Below, in pieces: positions 7,301-14,818 of a stretch of DNA of 17,244 nt (within the stretch, counting starts at the first letter, position 1; each line of letters starts with the position of its first letter). The stretch lies in contig CAOKFD010000058.1 in the NCBI GenBank assembly GCA_948467645.1, positions 1 to 17,244 of the forward strand. Reading direction: 5' to 3'. The position numbers and the translations under genes are program-made. The stretch comes from Fimadaptatus sp948467645. GTDB taxonomy: Bacteria; Bacillota; Clostridia; Christensenellales; Aristaeellaceae. The notes under the pieces were generated by a model that did not search any database, was not told the DNA's origin, and saw only the letters and a program-made list of their open reading frames with translations.

Positions 7301-9175
7301 ATGCAGCAAAAAAAGCAAAACGAGGTAACGACAGCAAAAAAATATGCGGAATATCGCCGCGAAAAGGAAAATGGCAAAAAGCGCGCGCACCAGCCGCACG
7401 CCCCGAAGTGGCTTAAAAACCCGCTCACATGGGCGGCGCTGACCGTGGCGCTGGCGCTGGCGGCGTTTGGTACGGTATATTTTGTAAACAGGAGCCGCGT
7501 GGTCGAGCCGGATTCGGGTATCGCAGGCTACTATTCGATGGCGCAGACCGTGATGGGCGGCGGCGTGGAGGGCGCGGTGCTGGACAGCGTGAATCTGAGC
7601 GTGGACGGCGAGGACACTGTGATACGCATGGCGTTTACCGGCGGCGTGCCCTCATACACGGTATCGGCGCTTTCCAACCCCGCGCGCGTGATAGTGTCGC
7701 TGGGCAATCTCAATGGCTGGGAGCATTCCAGCGCGCTTGACTGCGATGGCCAGTCATTGGTGCTGGGCATGTTCCGCAATCAGAAGAGCGCCGACGGCGT
7801 GACCGAGCTGTACTTCCAGACCACGCGCCAGATCGGCTATCGCATGAGCGAGGAAGGTTCCGAACTGGTGCTGAGACTGCGCAGTCTGAACACCAGCGCC
7901 GATACCGGCTATTACGTGACGCTGGGCGCGTATGAAGCGTACTGCGCGGGGCTTTTCGACGCGCAGGACATGATGCCAGTGCTGTGTGCGGACGGCGCGA
8001 GCGTGGCGCTGATCTCGCCGCGCTGTGATACGCGCGTTGAGGCCGAGGCATATGAACAGTCGCTTGAAGCCCGCCTGAGCGAAACCCTGCCCGGCGTGAC
8101 CGGTTCGGTGGTGCAATTGAGCGGCAACGAAGCGCCGCCGCTCAGCGACGCGGCTGAGCGCGCCTCGCTCAGCGCCGCCGACGTGTACCGCCCGTATGAG
8201 GGCAGTGCGTCGCCGTGGCTTTGGACGAGCAATGGCCGACTGATAAGCTGGATGCCCGATATGAAGCGTGCATTGTTTACGCGCCAGACTGCGGCTGCCG
8301 ACGATGACGGCGACTACTGCGAGTTGTGGCTGTACGATCAGGCGGGTAAGGGGCAAAGGCTGCTTGACCTGGAGTTCCGTTCGGTAAGCGATGCCCGGTT
8401 CAGCGCCAGCGGCGACGCATTGGCCTTTGTCGAGACGACCGACTCGGAATCGCTTTTGTATTACTATTCGATAAGCAGCGGCAAATTCGTTTCGCTAAGT
8501 GACTATGTGGGAAGTGATACCTATGGCTTTGACTTCGCGGGCGACGGCAGCATATATTTGGTGGGCGGCACGGATCAGCCTCAGCTGATGCGCTGGGACC
8601 CCACACTTACGTTTGGCGATTCGGCGCGGCTTATCGAGGACGAACTGGGGCTCACCGGCTCGCTGCGCATGGGCAGCATGGACTATGCGCCCAATACGAT
8701 ATTCATGTCGGATGGATTTGTGGATACGTATGCTTTTGCAATGGATACCGGCGTGCGCGCTGAGCTGACCTCGGGCGGCGCGTTCGATATGTCGCCCGAC
8801 GGGCGGTATCTGGCGCTGATGGAGTACGGCGGCGAGGTGGATGTGGATACCTACACCGGGCTTAAACTGCGCGACCTCAGTACAGGAGAGGAACGCACGA
8901 TATTCAGCGGCGAGGCGATAGGCGATGTGTGCTGGTCAAGCGGCAGTACGCGCGTATACTACCTCACATATAATTACGACGAGACGACCGCGGACGCGTT
9001 CCCGTCGGTGCTGCATTGCTGCGACGTGCAGAGCGGCCAGAACCGTGCGCTCGGCCTTATCGCCAGCAACGATATAGGCATGGGCGCAAACGACGACGAG
9101 GTATCCTTCGTGACCATGTACCAGAGCGCCGCGGGGCGCTATCAGGCGGCGACATACCGCCTGACCGTGGATTGA
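7301..9175 (+). CDS. Membrane-anchored AMIN-like / SPOR-like / beta-propeller protein
   Basis: This 624-residue protein is not a named family I recognise. Residues 1-40 form a very basic cytoplasmic tail. Residues about 42-62 are one membrane helix (PLTWAALTVALALAAFGTVY), so most of the protein lies outside the cell. Residues about 92-195 look like an AMIN domain (VNLSVDGEDTVIRMAF, then YTVSALSNPARVIVSLGN), a fold that binds peptidoglycan or septal wall in AmiC-type proteins. Residues about 202-272 resemble a weak SPOR domain (YYVTLGAYEA, later RVEAEAYEQSLEARL). From about 295 to the end are repeated blade-like segments (ARFSASGDALAFVE, FDMSPDGRYLALM, VCWSSGSTRVYYL) as in TolB/WD40 propellers. 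AGGGGAGG (7287-7294) six bases before ATG 7301 sets the start. A wall-sensing or scaffold role is inference. Confidence 0.75.
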   Translation: MQQKKQNEVTTAKKYAEYRREKENGKKRAHQPHAPKWLKNPLTWAALTVALALAAFGTVYFVNRSRVVEPDSGIAGYYSMAQTVMGGGVEGAVLDSVNLSVDGEDTVIRMAFTGGVPSYTVSALSNPARVIVSLGNLNGWEHSSALDCDGQSLVLGMFRNQKSADGVTELYFQTTRQIGYRMSEEGSELVLRLRSLNTSADTGYYVTLGAYEAYCAGLFDAQDMMPVLCADGASVALISPRCDTRVEAEAYEQSLEARLSETLPGVTGSVVQLSGNEAPPLSDAAERASLSAADVYRPYEGSASPWLWTSNGRLISWMPDMKRALFTRQTAAADDDGDYCELWLYDQAGKGQRLLDLEFRSVSDARFSASGDALAFVETTDSESLLYYYSISSGKFVSLSDYVGSDTYGFDFAGDGSIYLVGGTDQPQLMRWDPTLTFGDSARLIEDELGLTGSLRMGSMDYAPNTIFMSDGFVDTYAFAMDTGVRAELTSGGAFDMSPDGRYLALMEYGGEVDVDTYTGLKLRDLSTGEERTIFSGEAIGDVCWSSGSTRVYYLTYNYDETTADAFPSVLHCCDVQSGQNRALGLIASNDIGMGANDDEVSFVTMYQSAAGRYQAATYRLTVD

Positions 9176-9192
9176 TTTGTGGACAGGCGGAT

Positions 9193-9231
9193 GGGCGCGG
9201 CCATGCTTTATTGCGTGGCCGCGCCCGTTTT
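9193..9231 (+). terminator. Rho-independent terminator after the propeller gene
   Basis: A 14 bp stem (9193-9206 with 9213-9226, one G-U pair) closes a TTTATT loop and is followed by GTTTT. It lies 17 bases after the stop. Confidence 0.9.
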
Positions 9232-9266
9232 GCGTCTCCTTGCGGGTAGCACAAGGCGCGGCGGCA

Positions 9267-9275
9267 TGGTATAAT
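9267..9275 (+). promoter_or_regulatory. Extended -10 promoter of the phosphoesterase gene
   Basis: TGGTATAAT, a TGnTATAAT extended -10, lies 30 bases before the start codon, with no good -35 hexamer. It follows the terminator directly, so the phosphoesterase gene has its own transcript. Confidence 0.75.
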
Positions 9276-9305
9276 GAAAGCAATTAATTAATGGGAGGAT
9301 GCACA

Positions 9306-10238
9306 ATGAAGATCGCGCTAATATCGGACATACACGGCAATATTGATGCGCTGGAGGCGGTACTTAAAGACGCTCAGGTACAAGGCGTGGAAGGGTACGC
9401 ATTCCTGGGCGACTATATATTCGATATGCCGTTTGCAAACGACGTTGTGCGCCGCATCCGCGCCCTGCCGAATGCGACATTCATAAGTGGCAATAAGGAA
9501 GCGCTGCTGGACAGGCTGGCAGGCGAAGATCAATCCACGTGGACGCACAATCAGGTGGGCGTGATCTATCAGACGTATCGCGAACTGTCGGAGGCCGACC
9601 GCAACTGGCTGCGCGCCCTGCCGGATGAGCTTACAGTAACCCTGCCATCCGGGCGCAGGCTGTACTGCGCGCATTACCTGCCCGGCTGCCGTAGGGAAGG
9701 TGAGACCATGTACGATAGCTCGATAGTCTTTGACAGGCAGAACACTCCCGTCAGAATCGATCACGCGCAGTATAACCGCGGACTGGAGCGGTTCTATAAC
9801 GAGAGCATGTACAGCCTGATTTCGTCGATAGACGCGGACATTATAGCATACGGTCATAACCACCTGCAAGGTTATGGGCGGTGTGCGGGCAGGCTGGTGA
9901 TCGACGCGGGTTCGTGCGGACTGCCAATGGATCATGATACTCGCGCGGCATATACGATACTGGACGACGGCGCGAAACTTGGCGTAATAGAGCGCCGCGT
10001 GGAATACGATATTGAATCCGCAATTGAGCGCGCGCGCACGGCATCGATATGCCGCGCGAGCGAAGATTGGTCGCGGCTGACGTTCTACTTGGTGCGCACG
10101 GCGTGCGACCGCGTGGGGCGCTTGTTTGAGATCGCGCAGGAGATAGCTGATGGTAAGGGCGAAACCGGCGGCCTGTTTGAAAACGATACATTGCATGAAG
10201 CAATGGAACGCCTTGCCGCCGAAACGCCCGGCATGTGA
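9306..10238 (+). CDS. Calcineurin-like metallophosphoesterase (YfcE/Metallophos_2 type)
   Basis: The 310-residue product has the dinuclear-metal phosphoesterase motifs in order: SDIHGN (Asp8, His10), LGDY (Asp36), SGNKE (Asn63), CAH (His123) and YGHNH (His184, His186). The usual GNH(D/E) is GNKE here, a variation seen in YfcE/MJ0936-like members. Those proteins are usually 160-250 residues; here about 110 residues follow the last motif and form an extra C-terminal region of unknown role. The family cleaves phosphodiesters or phosphomonoesters, and the natural substrate is not predictable. GGGAGGA (9293-9299) six bases before ATG 9306 decides the start over the in-frame ATG at 9291, which overlaps that site. 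Confidence 0.88.
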   Translation: MKIALISDIHGNIDALEAVLKDAQVQGVEGYAFLGDYIFDMPFANDVVRRIRALPNATFISGNKEALLDRLAGEDQSTWTHNQVGVIYQTYRELSEADRNWLRALPDELTVTLPSGRRLYCAHYLPGCRREGETMYDSSIVFDRQNTPVRIDHAQYNRGLERFYNESMYSLISSIDADIIAYGHNHLQGYGRCAGRLVIDAGSCGLPMDHDTRAAYTILDDGAKLGVIERRVEYDIESAIERARTASICRASEDWSRLTFYLVRTACDRVGRLFEIAQEIADGKGETGGLFENDTLHEAMERLAAETPGM

Positions 10239-10244
10239 AGCTGC

Positions 10245-10273
10245 AGCGGCGCAGAGGCGGAATACGCCGCTTT
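10245..10273 (+). terminator. Weak terminator of the phosphoesterase gene
   Basis: AGCGGCG (10245-10251) pairs with CGCCGCT (10265-10271), followed by only TTGG. An alternative inner GGCG/CGCC stem competes. The call rests mainly on its place after the stop. Confidence 0.4.
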
Positions 10274-10316
10274 GGCCGGGCGCATTATTATAGCGCGCGG
10301 CAGGCGGCGATTTAAC

Positions 10317-10345
10317 TTGACATGATATTGGATTTGTCATATAAT
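10317..10345 (+). promoter_or_regulatory. Consensus SigA promoter with inverted repeat for the toxin-antitoxin operon
   Basis: TTGACA (10317-10322) and TATAAT (10340-10345) are both perfect and are 17 bases apart. TGACA (10318-10322) and TGTCA (10335-10339) form an inverted repeat with a 12-base centre between and across the two hexamers. Type II antitoxins with XRE domains usually repress their own operon by binding such repeats, so this is a likely operator (inference). Confidence 0.85.
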
Positions 10346-10382
10346 ATAAACGCGGAAGAGCTTTCCACAAGAGAGGTAAGCA

Positions 10383-10742
10383 ATGGAGTTTAACGTTACT
10401 TTTTACGATCTGCCCGATGGAACGGAACCGGCGCAAGAGTTCCTCGATTCACTCGACGATAAGATGCGCGCGAAAATGCTTCGCGCAATCGACGCGCTTG
10501 CCGCATATGGCTATGAGCTTAGAGAGCCAATATCTAAGAGCTTGGGCGACGGCATATTTGAACTGCGGGCGCAAGTTGGTTCAAATATCTCACGCGTAAT
10601 GTATTTCTTCTTTATCGGGCAAAATGTCGTATTGACTAACGGCTTTATAAAGAAAACTCAGCGCACACCGCGAGCCGAGATAGAAAAGGCCGCGTGCTAT
10701 CGCGCAGAATATCTCAGCAGGAGGGATGGCAATGGGAACTAA
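10383..10742 (+). CDS. higB: Type II toxin, RelE/HigB superfamily, phage Gp49-like
   Basis: This 119-residue protein matches the Gp49-like (PF05973 type) branch of the RelE/HigB mRNA interferases. The family pattern shows as KSLGDGIFELRAQVGSNISR, then VMYFFFIGQNVVLTNGF and IKKTQRTPRAEIEKA. Related toxins cut mRNA on the ribosome. The gene precedes its antitoxin gene, the order typical of HigBA and RelE/Gp49 pairs of this kind and opposite to most type II systems. AGAGG (10372-10376) lies six bases before the ATG. The frame overlaps the antitoxin gene by 11 bases. Key basic residues are present, and nothing suggests decay. Confidence 0.87.
   Translation: MEFNVTFYDLPDGTEPAQEFLDSLDDKMRAKMLRAIDALAAYGYELREPISKSLGDGIFELRAQVGSNISRVMYFFFIGQNVVLTNGFIKKTQRTPRAEIEKAACYRAEYLSRRDGNGN
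10719..10725 (+). promoter_or_regulatory. Ribosome binding site that sets the antitoxin start
   Basis: AGGAGGG touches the ATG at 10726 directly, too close to use. It lies six bases before the in-frame ATG at 10732, which is therefore chosen. Confidence 0.85.
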
Positions 10743-11022
10743 TTACAAGGATTATTTGAAAAAACAGCTTCAAAACCCTGCGTTCAAGGCCGAGTACGAT
10801 GCGCTTGAACCGGAATATACTATAATGTGCGCGCTTATCGAAGCGCGTAAATCGAGCGGCCTTACTCAGCAGCAGCTCTCGGAGCGCACCGGAATAGCCC
10901 AGTGCGACATAAGCAAGCTGGAGCGCGGAAATGCAAACCCGTCGCTGCGCACGCTTCAGCGCCTTGCAAAGGGCATGGGTATGCGGCTGAATCTCAGCTT
11001 CACGCCTATACATGAACCGTAA
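10732..11022 (+). CDS. higA: XRE-family antitoxin (HigA-like)
   Basis: The 96-residue product has a helix-turn-helix of the Cro/C1 (XRE) type at residues about 42-80: SGLTQQQLSERTGIAQCDIS, then KLERGNANPSLRTLQRLAKG. The N-terminal half, with YKDYLKKQLQNPAFKAEYDAL, matches HigA-like antitoxins paired with Gp49 toxins. It should bind and block the toxin and repress the shared promoter. The start overlaps the toxin gene by 11 bases, so translation is coupled. Ile and Leu codon choice is close to the neighbours, so recent transfer is not obvious. A hairpin terminator follows. Confidence 0.9.
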   Translation: MGTNYKDYLKKQLQNPAFKAEYDALEPEYTIMCALIEARKSSGLTQQQLSERTGIAQCDISKLERGNANPSLRTLQRLAKGMGMRLNLSFTPIHEP

Positions 11023-11040
11023 TTCCTATGCATCTGCAAA

Positions 11041-11070
11041 AGCGCCCGCACGCCGCGGGCGCTTAATTAA
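11041..11070 (+). terminator. Terminator of the toxin-antitoxin operon
   Basis: A 9 bp perfect stem AGCGCCCGC / GCGGGCGCT (11041-11049 with 11055-11063) with a five-base loop is followed by TAATTAA. The T content is low on this strand; on the other strand the stem is followed by TTTGC. Confidence 0.7.
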
Positions 11071-11258
11071 TGGCCACAGCGTCGCCTGATTTATTGCTGA
11101 TCTGTCGCCTGCAATGGCAATGATTTCGCATTTAAATACGGCTTGCGAAGCCAGCAGCCATAGCCGCGCGCCTGGCCGCATAATTGCCTGCCACCGCGAA
11201 AATTCAAAGGGACATGTCAACGTTTATAGAACGCATTTCTACGTAACCGAAAAATAAC
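11071..11258. other. Non-coding gap before the ctsR promoter
   Basis: The interval from the antitoxin stop to ctsR is about 307 bases. Apart from the terminator and the ctsR promoter and operator I see no gene here. It holds an 8-base direct repeat GTCGCCTG (11081-11088 and 11104-11111) and a small GGCTT-GCG-AAGCC hairpin (11140-11152). Neither has a known meaning. Confidence 0.5.
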
Positions 11259-11286
11259 TTGCAAAATCCCCAGTAAGGTATAAAAT
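11259..11286 (+). promoter_or_regulatory. SigA-type promoter of ctsR-clpC
   Basis: TTGCAA (11259-11264) and TAAAAT (11281-11286) are spaced 16 bases apart; an overlapping TATAAA (11279-11284) is an alternative -10. Transcription would start near 11292, inside the CtsR box. Confidence 0.65.
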
Positions 11287-11288
11287 AA

Positions 11289-11305
11289 AGTCAGGCAAAG
11301 TCAAA
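11289..11305 (+). promoter_or_regulatory. CtsR operator (direct heptad repeat)
   Basis: AGTCAGG-CAA-AGTCAAA fits the CtsR consensus (A/G)GTCAAA-NAN-(A/G)GTCAAA. The second heptad is perfect, the first matches five of seven, the spacer has the central A, and the period of ten bases is exact. It covers the predicted transcription start of ctsR, so CtsR should repress its own operon. Confidence 0.85.
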
Positions 11306-11329
11306 TATCAGCTATGGTTAGAAAGCGGG

Positions 11330-11797
11330 ATGTATGTGGCACAGATAAGCGACAGTATCGAGCAGTTCATCAAGGACATGATGGACGCCGATAATGAGAT
11401 AGAGCTAAAACGCAACGAATTGGCGCAGCACTTCGGCTGCGTCCCCTCGCAGATAAACTATGTGCTGAGCACCAGATTTTCCACGCAGCATGGCTACGTG
11501 ATTCAGTCCAAGCGCGGCGGCGGCGGCTATATCCGCATCGTGCGCGTGCGAATGGACGACGATCGCGACTTGCTTAGCGAGCTTATGGACACAATAGGAC
11601 AGGAAATATCGCAGGACGGCGCACAGGCGCTAATATCGCGTCTGAACGATCTGAAACTGATAAACGCGCGCGAGTCCGCGATAATGAACGCGGCCGTGCA
11701 GGACGCGGCGCTTAACCTGCCCGTGCGCGCCAAGGATGTGCTGCGCGCCGGGGTGCTCAGGAACATGATAGAGCAGGTGTTTATGATGAACGAGTAG
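11330..11797 (+). CDS. ctsR: CtsR transcriptional repressor of class III stress genes
   Basis: CtsR is a winged-helix dimer that represses clp genes and is inactivated by heat or protein stress. The 155-residue product contains CVPSQINYVLSTRFSTQHGY and ESKRGGGGYIRI-type residues (QSKRGGGGYIRIV), the helix-turn-helix and the glycine-rich wing that senses heat. The N-terminal ISDSIEQFIKDMMD and the C-terminal LPVRAKDVLRAGVLRNM also fit. The start is uncertain: ATG 11330 directly follows GCGGG, and GTG 11336 has better spacing; B. subtilis CtsR begins a few residues before ISD, so either fits. In B. subtilis mcsA and mcsB sit between ctsR and clpC; both are absent here. Confidence 0.95.
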   Translation: MYVAQISDSIEQFIKDMMDADNEIELKRNELAQHFGCVPSQINYVLSTRFSTQHGYVIQSKRGGGGYIRIVRVRMDDDRDLLSELMDTIGQEISQDGAQALISRLNDLKLINARESAIMNAAVQDAALNLPVRAKDVLRAGVLRNMIEQVFMMNE

Positions 11798-12028
11798 CCA
11801 TGGGGCGCGACGCCGCACGCAAGGGCGCAAACCCGCGCGCGCGGGCTGATGGCGAAAAGCATATCGCCAAGGCTGCACAGGGCGCAATATCCCGGCGCGG
11901 CCAGTGGCATGTGCTGTATCGCTGACGGCAGCCGCACCCCGTGCTCAGGCCGCAGTCAGGGTCGGCCGGTACTTTGCCATTAAGAAGCCGATCGGCCCGT
12001 GACGGGCGGTTAATTGGTAATTTGGTTC

Positions 12029-12034
12029 AGGAGG
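12029..12034 (+). promoter_or_regulatory. Ribosome binding site that sets the clpC start
   Basis: AGGAGG lies six bases before ATG 12041. The frame stays open to a TTG at 12014, which has no such site and would place this motif inside the coding region. Confidence 0.9.
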
Positions 12035-12040
12035 TTCAAA

Positions 12041-14467
12041 ATGGCCGCATTTTTTGCAAGTTTTACCGAGCGTGTACAACGCGCTCTAAAGATAGCTCAG
12101 GCAGAGGCCAGCGCGTCGGGCCGCGGTTACGTGGGCACCGAGCATCTGCTGCTGGGCATAATGCACGACCCGGGCGCTGCGGGCGTTATACTGGACGACT
12201 TTACGATAGATGAAGTCAGAAATTCCATATTTTCACTTATAGGTCATGGCGATGAAAAGCCCGCGCTGGGCGGCAAGATGTCGTTCACGCCGCGCACCAA
12301 GCAGGTGCTTGAGATGAGCGCGCGCGAGGCCATGGAGATGAAGGTCAACTACGTGGGCACCGAGCACATACTGCTGGCCATAATGCGCGAGCCGGAATGT
12401 GTTGCGGCGCATGTGCTGGCCGGACTGGGCGTAGACCTTATAAAGGCGCGCGAAAAGCTGCTCAAATCCCTGCGCGACAATGCCCAGACAAAGCCCGCCG
12501 AAACGCCCAGGCTGAATCAGTACGGTGTTGACCTGACCGAAAAGGCGCACAGGGGCGAACTTGACCCGGTGATCGGCCGCGACAGCGAGATAGAGCGCGT
12601 GGTGCAGATACTTTCGCGCCGCACCAAGAATAACCCCGTGCTGATAGGCGAACCCGGCGTGGGCAAGACCGCGATTGTAGACGCGCTGGCCGAGCGCATC
12701 GCGGCGGGCACGATACCCGATATACTCTCGGGCAAGCGCGTGTTCTCGCTGGACATATCGGCGATGCTGGCGGGCGCAAAGTACCGCGGCGAATTTGAGG
12801 ACAGATTGAAGTCGGTAATGGCCGAGCTGAAAGGCAATTCAAACGTAATACTGTTTATCGACGAGCTGCATCAGATCGTGGGCGCGGGCGCGTCCGAGGG
12901 CGCGATCGACGCGGCCAACATATTAAAGCCGATGCTCTCGCGCGGCGAATTGCAATGCGTGGGCGCGACCACGCTCAGCGAATACCGCAAGTATATCGAG
13001 AAGGACTCCGCACTCGCGCGCCGTTTCCAGCCAGTAATGGTGGGCGAGCCGACTCAGGCCGAGTCGCTGGACATGCTGTTCGGCCTACGCGATAAGTACG
13101 AGGCGCATCATCGCGTGCGCATCACCGACGAGGCGCTTCAGGCGGCGGTCAACCTGTCCGCGCGTTATATAACCGACAGATACCTGCCTGACAAGGCGAT
13201 AGACCTGATCGACGAGGCCGCGTCGCGCGTGCGCATACATTCGTACACGCCGCCGCTCGATCTGAAGGAGCAGCAGGCCGCGCTCGACCGCCTTAATGCC
13301 GAAAAGTCCGAAGCCATCAACAATCAGGACTTTGAAAAGGCTGCCGCAATGCGCGACGAGGAAAAGCAATTGAAGGCGCAGATGGATTTGCTGCGCAAGG
13401 AGTGGGAGCAGCAAAAGCATGAGAAGCAGGAGATAGTGGACGCCGAGGACGTGGCTGAGATAGTCGCGTCGTGGACGGGCGTGCCCGTTACCCGCCTAAC
13501 CGAAAGCGAAAGCGAACGGCTGCTCAACCTTGAAAAGGTGCTGCACGAGCGCGTAATCGGCCAGGACGAGGCCATATCCGCCACCGCCCGCGCCGTGCGC
13601 CGTGCGCGCGCCGGACTCAAGGATCCGCGCCGCCCGGTGGGTTCGTTCATATTCATGGGTCCCACGGGCGTGGGCAAGACCGAATTGTGCAAGGCATTGG
13701 CCGAGGCCATGTTCGGCGATGAGCGCGCCATGATACGCATGGATATGAGCGAGTACATGGAAAAGCACACGGTGTCGCGTATGATAGGCTCCCCGCCCGG
13801 CTATGTGGGCTATGAGGAGGGCGGCCAGCTTACCGAGAAGGTGCGCCGTCAACCCTACTCGGTGGTACTGTTTGACGAAATCGAAAAGGCACATCCCGAC
13901 GTGCTCAACCTGCTGCTTCAGATAATGGAGGACGGCCGGCTGACCGACGGCCAGGGACGCACGGTCAACTTCCAGAACACCGTGATTATAATGACCTCCA
14001 ACGTGGGCGCGGCGGCATTTGGCAAGCAGCGCACGATGGGCTTTGCCCGCGCAAACGACGAGCATGAAAAGAAGGTCGTGCGCGACGAGGCCATGAAGGC
14101 GCTCAAGGACGCGCTGCGGCCCGAGTTCCTCAACCGCGTGGACGATATAATCGTGTTCAGCGAACTCACGCGCGAGGACATCGACAGCATCGCCGGAATC
14201 ATGATACAGCAGGTAAGCCAGCGCCTGACCGAGCGCGGCATAGAGCTGGAAATGACCGATGAGGCGGTGCACTACCTTGCCGAAAACGGCTATGACCGCC
14301 AGTACGGCGCGCGTCCGCTGCGCCGTACGATACAGCGCATAGTCGAGGATGCGCTCAGCGAGCAGATACTTGCGGGCGAAATCAGGCTGGGCGATAAGGT
14401 CGTCGGCAGGATGGAGGACGGCAAGCTCAAGTTCGAGCGCCGTCAGGAGGAAATGGCGCTGGTCTAA
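12041..14467 (+). CDS. clpC: ClpC AAA+ ATPase, unfoldase partner of ClpP
   Basis: This 808-residue class I Hsp100 protein unfolds substrates and feeds them to ClpP. Two Clp-N repeats cover residues about 1-145 (YVGTEHLLLGIM and YVGTEHILLAIM). The first AAA+ module has Walker A GEPGVGKT (203-210) and Walker B FIDE (272-275). A short middle domain near 410-470 contains a UVR-like segment (NQDFEKAAAMRDEEKQLKAQ), which marks ClpC rather than ClpB. The second module has Walker A GPTGVGKT (540-547), Walker B LFDE (610-613) and ends in the ALRPEFLNRVDDIIVF and YGARPLRRTIQR region. The ClpP-binding loop is MGF rather than the usual VGF. In B. subtilis ClpC activity depends on adaptors such as McsB and MecA. 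Its promoter is that of ctsR. Confidence 0.97.
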   Translation: MAAFFASFTERVQRALKIAQAEASASGRGYVGTEHLLLGIMHDPGAAGVILDDFTIDEVRNSIFSLIGHGDEKPALGGKMSFTPRTKQVLEMSAREAMEMKVNYVGTEHILLAIMREPECVAAHVLAGLGVDLIKAREKLLKSLRDNAQTKPAETPRLNQYGVDLTEKAHRGELDPVIGRDSEIERVVQILSRRTKNNPVLIGEPGVGKTAIVDALAERIAAGTIPDILSGKRVFSLDISAMLAGAKYRGEFEDRLKSVMAELKGNSNVILFIDELHQIVGAGASEGAIDAANILKPMLSRGELQCVGATTLSEYRKYIEKDSALARRFQPVMVGEPTQAESLDMLFGLRDKYEAHHRVRITDEALQAAVNLSARYITDRYLPDKAIDLIDEAASRVRIHSYTPPLDLKEQQAALDRLNAEKSEAINNQDFEKAAAMRDEEKQLKAQMDLLRKEWEQQKHEKQEIVDAEDVAEIVASWTGVPVTRLTESESERLLNLEKVLHERVIGQDEAISATARAVRRARAGLKDPRRPVGSFIFMGPTGVGKTELCKALAEAMFGDERAMIRMDMSEYMEKHTVSRMIGSPPGYVGYEEGGQLTEKVRRQPYSVVLFDEIEKAHPDVLNLLLQIMEDGRLTDGQGRTVNFQNTVIIMTSNVGAAAFGKQRTMGFARANDEHEKKVVRDEAMKALKDALRPEFLNRVDDIIVFSELTREDIDSIAGIMIQQVSQRLTERGIELEMTDEAVHYLAENGYDRQYGARPLRRTIQRIVEDALSEQILAGEIRLGDKVVGRMEDGKLKFERRQEEMALV

Positions 14468-14491
14468 AAAATACGCATAAGCGAGGACAAC

Positions 14492-14812
14492 ATGGCTGAA
14501 GACAAGATTGTGGCATTCATGCAGGACATGGCGGGCAAGTACATACCCGGCAAGCGCACCGGCAGCGACGTATTGGAGCTTTTCACGACCGACACGGGGC
14601 GCACGTACCGCGTGCGCGTAACGCCCGAAAGATGCGAGCTGAACGTACCGGCGGGCGCAAGCTGCTCGGCGCGCATCGAAACCACGTCCGATGCGTTTAT
14701 GGATATGCTGTCGGGTAAGCTCAGCCCGTTTAAGGCGCTGCTGCGCGGCAAGGTAAAGGTGCGCGGCGATCTGGGTATGCTGAAGGATTTGCCCAAGTAT
14801 TTCAAGCTGTGA
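14492..14812 (+). CDS. SCP2 sterol-binding domain protein
   Basis: The 106-residue protein looks like a stand-alone SCP2 (sterol carrier protein 2) fold. The evidence is the C-terminal half, ARIETTSDAFMDMLSGKLSP followed by FKALLRGKVKVRGDLGMLKDL, which is the typical SCP2 pattern of a hydrophobic helix and a G-K-h-x-h-x-G-D strand turn. Such domains bind lipids or other hydrophobic ligands; bacterial single-domain members have no settled role. There is no signal peptide. The gene starts 24 bases after the clpC stop with GAGGA (14483-14487) before the ATG, so it belongs to the same stress-controlled transcript. The link to ClpC is not one I know. Confidence 0.8.
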   Translation: MAEDKIVAFMQDMAGKYIPGKRTGSDVLELFTTDTGRTYRVRVTPERCELNVPAGASCSARIETTSDAFMDMLSGKLSPFKALLRGKVKVRGDLGMLKDLPKYFKL

Positions 14813-14818
14813 CAGGTA

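Noticed and set aside
10245..10345. Search for a phage or IS boundary around the toxin-antitoxin pair
   Set aside because: I found no integrase, direct flanking repeats or tRNA end, and base use resembles the neighbours.
11800..11925. 41-codon frame after ctsR, checked as a possible mcsA remnant
   Set aside because: It has no CxxC zinc motifs, no similarity I can see to McsA and no ribosome site.
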